Source: Paraburkholderia sp. (lineage in GTDB: Bacteria; Pseudomonadota; Gammaproteobacteria; Burkholderiales; Burkholderiaceae). Taken from it: a DNA stretch of 64,000 nt. The notes under the pieces are model-generated. The model was given only the letters and a program-made list of their open reading frames with translations, did not search any database and was not told the DNA's origin. The position numbers and the translations under genes are program-made. The stretch covers positions 1 through 64,000 of the forward strand of contig SCRN01000022.1 of assembly GCA_004322045.1 (NCBI GenBank), written 5' to 3'. This document shows, piece after piece, positions 61,112 to 64,000 of this stretch. Within the stretch, counting starts at the first letter, position 1. Each line of letters opens with the position of its first letter.

Positions 61112-61798
61112 ATGCGACTCCTCCTGATCGAAGACGACCGCCCCATCGCGCGCGGCATCCAAAGCAGCCTCGAACAAGCCGGTTTCACCGTCGACATGGT
61201 TCACGACGGTATCTTCGCTGAACAGGCGCTCACGCAAAACCGGCACGAACTCGTGATCCTCGACCTCGGCTTACCCGGGGTCGACGGCATGACGCTATTA
61301 TCGCGCTTTAGGCAAGCGAACCGCCATACGCCCGTCATCGTGCTGACCGCGCGCGACGAGCTCAACGATCGTGTGCAGGGCTTGAACGCCGGCGCCGACG
61401 ACTACATGCTCAAGCCGTTCGAGCCCGCCGAGCTCGAGGCGCGCATCCGCGCCGTGATGCGGCGCAGCGGGCCGCACAGCGATACGCCGCGGCCCGAAGT
61501 TTCGCTGGGCGGCGTGCGCTTATCCGGTGTCGATCGCCGCATTTTCAACGACGACAAACCGCTCGAGCTTTCCCCGCGCGAATTCGCCGTGCTCGAAATG
61601 CTATTGTTGCGCCACGGCCGCGTCGTCAGCAAAGCGCAGTTGCAGGATCATCTGACGCACTTCGGCGGCGACCTCGGCGATACGGCCATTGAGGTCTACG
61701 TGCATCGCGTGCGCAAAAAATTGGAAAGTTGCCGCGTGGAAATCGTGACCGTGCGCGGTTTCGGTTACCTGCTGCAGGAAATCCGGACCGCGTCGTAA
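61112..61798 (+). CDS. OmpR/PhoB-family response regulator
   Basis: The 228-residue regulator has a receiver domain with the phosphorylated Asp51 (LVILDLGLPGVDG), acidic pocket DD at 8-9 and Lys in LKPFEPAELEARI, followed by a winged-helix DNA-binding domain (LSPREFAVLEMLLLRHGRVV and the C-terminal EVYVHRVRKKL, VRGFGYLL). It resembles QseB/TctD. The kinase gene follows after 119 bp. The signal and targets are unknown. Confidence 0.93.
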   Translation: MRLLLIEDDRPIARGIQSSLEQAGFTVDMVHDGIFAEQALTQNRHELVILDLGLPGVDGMTLLSRFRQANRHTPVIVLTARDELNDRVQGLNAGADDYMLKPFEPAELEARIRAVMRRSGPHSDTPRPEVSLGGVRLSGVDRRIFNDDKPLELSPREFAVLEMLLLRHGRVVSKAQLQDHLTHFGGDLGDTAIEVYVHRVRKKLESCRVEIVTVRGFGYLLQEIRTAS

Positions 61799-61917
61799 CG
61801 AGCGCGCTCGCGCGCGGCCAGCGCCCGCCTGCCAATAGCGGCCGCGCGCTGTCTCACTGCCTGCCTGCCGCGGGCAAGGCGCGCGAACCCCCGGCCCCTA
61901 TCCTACGATCTATCGCC

Positions 61918-63402
61918 ATGCCGCCCGTCGCTGCGACCAGCCTGCGCCGTTCGCTTTTGCGACGGCTCGCCGCGCCGCTGTCGATGCTCGCGTTGATGAG
62001 CGGCCTCATCGCCTATTGGCTCGCCTGGCAATACACGCAGCATGTCATCGACCGCTCGCTGGCCGATCTGGCAACGGCAATCTCGAAGCAAGTTCAATTG
62101 GCCGGGCCGAACGCCCGCTCGACCGTCCCGCCGCTCGCGCAGGCGATGTTCTCCGACCCCAGCGACAACCTCATCTACCGGATCAGTGACGGTGAGCACG
62201 AGATCGCCGGCGAGCCGGCGCTGCCGCTGTTCGGCACGCGCGTGAGCGAGCAGCGCGCGGCCTTCGTATTCGAAGCGCAGTACGCGGGCAAACACGTGCG
62301 CGTCGCGCAGGTACGCGTGTTGCAGGATGTCGGCAACCCGATCATCGTCGAAGTGGCTCAGCCTCTGCGACATCGCTATCGCATCGCGGCCGAGTTCCTC
62401 GTCGCCATCATGATGCCGCTGCTGCTGTTGCTGCTCGCCGGCTGGGGCATCGTCTGGCGGGTGGTCAATCAGCAACTCAATCCGTTGACCGTGCTCGCCG
62501 ATTCGTTGAACAAGCAGACGCATATGTCGCTCGAGCCTGTCGACGAAACCTATGTCCCGGTCGAAATCCAGCCGTTGACGAGCGCGATGAATGCGTTGCT
62601 CGTGCGGTTGAAGACCGCTCTCGAAGCACAAAGAAAATTCATTGCCGACGCTGCACACCAACTGCGCACGCCGCTGACTGCGGTCAAGCTCCACGCTGAG
62701 CAAGCGGGGAACGCACGCGATCCGAGCCAGACGCTCGTTGCCGTGCGCGAAGTGCGCGCGGCGGCCGATCGCGCGGTGCGGCTGTCCAACCAATTGCTCT
62801 CGCTCGCGCGCGCCGAGCCGGGCGAGCAAACGGCGCGCTTCACCGAACTGGACATCGCGGGGCTCGCGTTCGAAACGGGGGCGGAGTGGGTACCGCGCGC
62901 GTTGGCCGCGCGTGTCGATCTAGGCTTTCAGCGCTTGGACGATCCGGCCAACGACAAACCGCTGCTCGTGCTCGGCAATGCGGTGTTGCTGCGTGAAGTC
63001 ATTGCCAATCTGCTCGACAACGCGCTCAAATACCTGCCGTCGGCACGTGTCGCGGGCGCCAATGTCACCGTGAGCGTGACCGAAGTAAGAGATGAGCAGG
63101 GCGTCCGGTTTGCGGAAATCGCGGTGGAAGACAACGGCTCCGGCGTGCCGGTGGCCCTGCAAGCCGATCTGTTCAAGCGGTTCTTTCGCGGCGACCGGCA
63201 CGATACCGCCGATGCCAGCGTGGACGCGGGCGCGGGCCTTGGCCTTGCCATCGTCCACGACATCATGAGCTTGCACGGCGGCAGCGTGCGCTACGAGGAT
63301 GCGACGGGCGGCGGAGCGCGATTCGTATTGCGCGTACCCCTGGCGACCCATACGGACGCCGAGCGAACGGCGAGCGCCGGCGCCCATGCGCCGCTCAGCT
63401 AG
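61918..63402 (+). CDS. Sensor histidine kinase
   Basis: The 494-residue kinase has two membrane segments (about 19-36 and 157-178) around a periplasmic sensor region that reads like a TctE/QseC N-domain. A linker, the dimerisation domain with His247 (FIADAAHQLRTPLTAVKLHA) and an ATPase domain with N-box NLLDNALKYLPSA, G1 VEDNGSGVP and G2 GAGLGLAI follow. The ATG at 61918 begins just before the first membrane segment; a longer open frame from 61729 overlaps the response regulator gene. It should phosphorylate the upstream regulator. Its stop overlaps the convergent SET gene by eight bases. Confidence 0.92.
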   Translation: MPPVAATSLRRSLLRRLAAPLSMLALMSGLIAYWLAWQYTQHVIDRSLADLATAISKQVQLAGPNARSTVPPLAQAMFSDPSDNLIYRISDGEHEIAGEPALPLFGTRVSEQRAAFVFEAQYAGKHVRVAQVRVLQDVGNPIIVEVAQPLRHRYRIAAEFLVAIMMPLLLLLLAGWGIVWRVVNQQLNPLTVLADSLNKQTHMSLEPVDETYVPVEIQPLTSAMNALLVRLKTALEAQRKFIADAAHQLRTPLTAVKLHAEQAGNARDPSQTLVAVREVRAAADRAVRLSNQLLSLARAEPGEQTARFTELDIAGLAFETGAEWVPRALAARVDLGFQRLDDPANDKPLLVLGNAVLLREVIANLLDNALKYLPSARVAGANVTVSVTEVRDEQGVRFAEIAVEDNGSGVPVALQADLFKRFFRGDRHDTADASVDAGAGLGLAIVHDIMSLHGGSVRYEDATGGGARFVLRVPLATHTDAERTASAGAHAPLS

Positions 63403-63877
63403 CTCGAGCGCCTTTCTTTTTCTTCGGGCCGTCCTTGGGCGCAAGCATCGTTCCCCGGCACTTGCGCGCGCCGCAGTGACACGCATATTCCTTTTTGAGC
63501 TTCTTGCTCTGGCGCGCATCGATGACGAGGCCGTAGTCGTAAAACAACTCGTCATCGGCCGGGATATCGCGCAACGCGTGAATGAAAACGTGGCCATCGA
63601 CCTCTTCGGCCTCGCAATTGGGCGCGCACGAATGGTTGATCCAGCGCGCGCTGTTGCCGCCGACTTTGCCATCGATGACGTGGCCGTCCTCGAGCGCGAA
63701 ATAGAACGTGTGGTTGGGCTCCGCGGGATTGTGCGGGTGCCGCCGCAAAGCTTCCTTCCACGAGATGCGCTCACCCTTGTATTCCAGCAGACGCTCACCC
63801 GCCTTCAGCGGCACGGCAGCAAAGACGCCTTTGCCATGCACGCCGGACCGGCGCACGACCAACTTGCGTGAACTCAT
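63395..63877 (-). CDS. SET-domain protein
   Basis: The 160-residue protein is a compact SET domain, the lysine-methyltransferase fold common in eukaryotes. It has the SET-N motif SGVHGKGVFAAVPLKAGERL, the catalytic NHSCAPNCEAEE (SAM-binding and knot), the FYDYG motif and a post-SET zinc knuckle CHCGARKCRGTM. The C-terminal tail is strongly basic (KDGPKKKKGARAS). Bacterial SET proteins of this small type are found in many Burkholderia, and their substrates are unknown. It converges with the histidine kinase gene. Confidence 0.92.
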   Translation of the reverse strand: MSSRKLVVRRSGVHGKGVFAAVPLKAGERLLEYKGERISWKEALRRHPHNPAEPNHTFYFALEDGHVIDGKVGGNSARWINHSCAPNCEAEEVDGHVFIHALRDIPADDELFYDYGLVIDARQSKKLKKEYACHCGARKCRGTMLAPKDGPKKKKGARAS

Positions 63878-63941
63878 CGATCAATCCTCAGAAAAGCCTA
63901 TGTGCCGCCGGTGCGGCATTGCGTTCGAAAATTTCGCAATC

Positions 63942-64000
63942 TTAACTCTGCGCCGGCGCGAGCGCGTCGAGCCATTCGCCGAACGCCGCGCGCGCCGCTC
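63942..64000 (-). CDS. Partial gene, C-terminal end (runs off the window)
   Basis: Only the last 18 codons are visible, reading AARAAFGEWLDALAPAQS before a TAA. The FGEWL ending resembles the C-terminus of many LysR-type regulators, but this is weak evidence. The gene continues beyond position 64000. Confidence 0.4.
   Translation of the reverse strand, partial: AARAAFGEWLDALAPAQS

Overview
The window is a chromosomal segment of a Burkholderia-type betaproteobacterium (Burkholderiaceae; Burkholderia, Paraburkholderia or Trinickia-like). The evidence is the high-GC core, the block gyrB-dnaN-dnaA | rpmH-rnpA-yidD-yidC-mnmE, an atpIBEFHAGDC operon followed by parB-parA-rsmG-mnmG, and protein sequences that read like that family. 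It is the origin-proximal part of the main chromosome: it carries dnaA, parAB, one perfect and one near-perfect parS site, and DnaA boxes. I cannot name the species from sequence alone.

Positions 1-6475 are an accessory region, visibly AT-richer than the core (positions 2641-2700 contain 21 G/C out of 60). It holds a small Cys-rich protein with a helical partner, a two-gene ATPase cassette that looks like a defence or toxin system, a truncated phage-type integrase next to the 3' half of a tRNA-Lys (an old island attachment site), and a yhcG (DUF1016) nuclease gene. The yhcG gene is split by a 1344-bp IS256-family element whose 8-bp target duplication is still intact. The region abuts the 3' end of gyrB.

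Positions 6476-17535 are the replication and translation core: gyrB, dnaN and dnaA on the minus strand, then rpmH, rnpA, yidD, yidC and mnmE (with a divergent XRE-type regulator) on the plus strand. Positions 17705-31401 hold metabolic and housekeeping genes: an orphan branched-chain amino acid binding protein, the trifunctional proline utilisation protein PutA with a striking hairpin/operator upstream, priA, hemE, a periplasmic PheC-like dehydratase, a CoA-binding protein and an acyl-CoA synthetase. Positions 31631-45331 are the complete ATP synthase operon, an anion permease, parB, parA, rsmG and mnmG, all on the minus strand.

Positions 45605-58458 are transport-rich. Two complete leucine-type (HAAT) ABC transporter clusters lie end to end on the minus strand. 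One has a fused permease-ATPase (LivM-LivG). The other has a nonsense codon in livM and an arginine in place of the Walker A lysine in LivF. A GMC oxidoreductase and divergent LysR regulator sit beside the second cluster. From 58566 to the end are a CYTH protein, a pterin dehydratase, a DUF3717 protein, a two-component system, a SET-domain protein and the 3' end of one more gene.

Structures beyond the genes include a dispersed palindromic repeat (three copies, two of them inside the atp operon), an unexplained 0.6-kb spacer with an orphan intrinsic terminator, a long hairpin between atpE and atpF, and a cluster of DnaA boxes between priA and hemE. The best candidate for an undescribed system is the ATPase plus 165-residue partner at 1681-3329.
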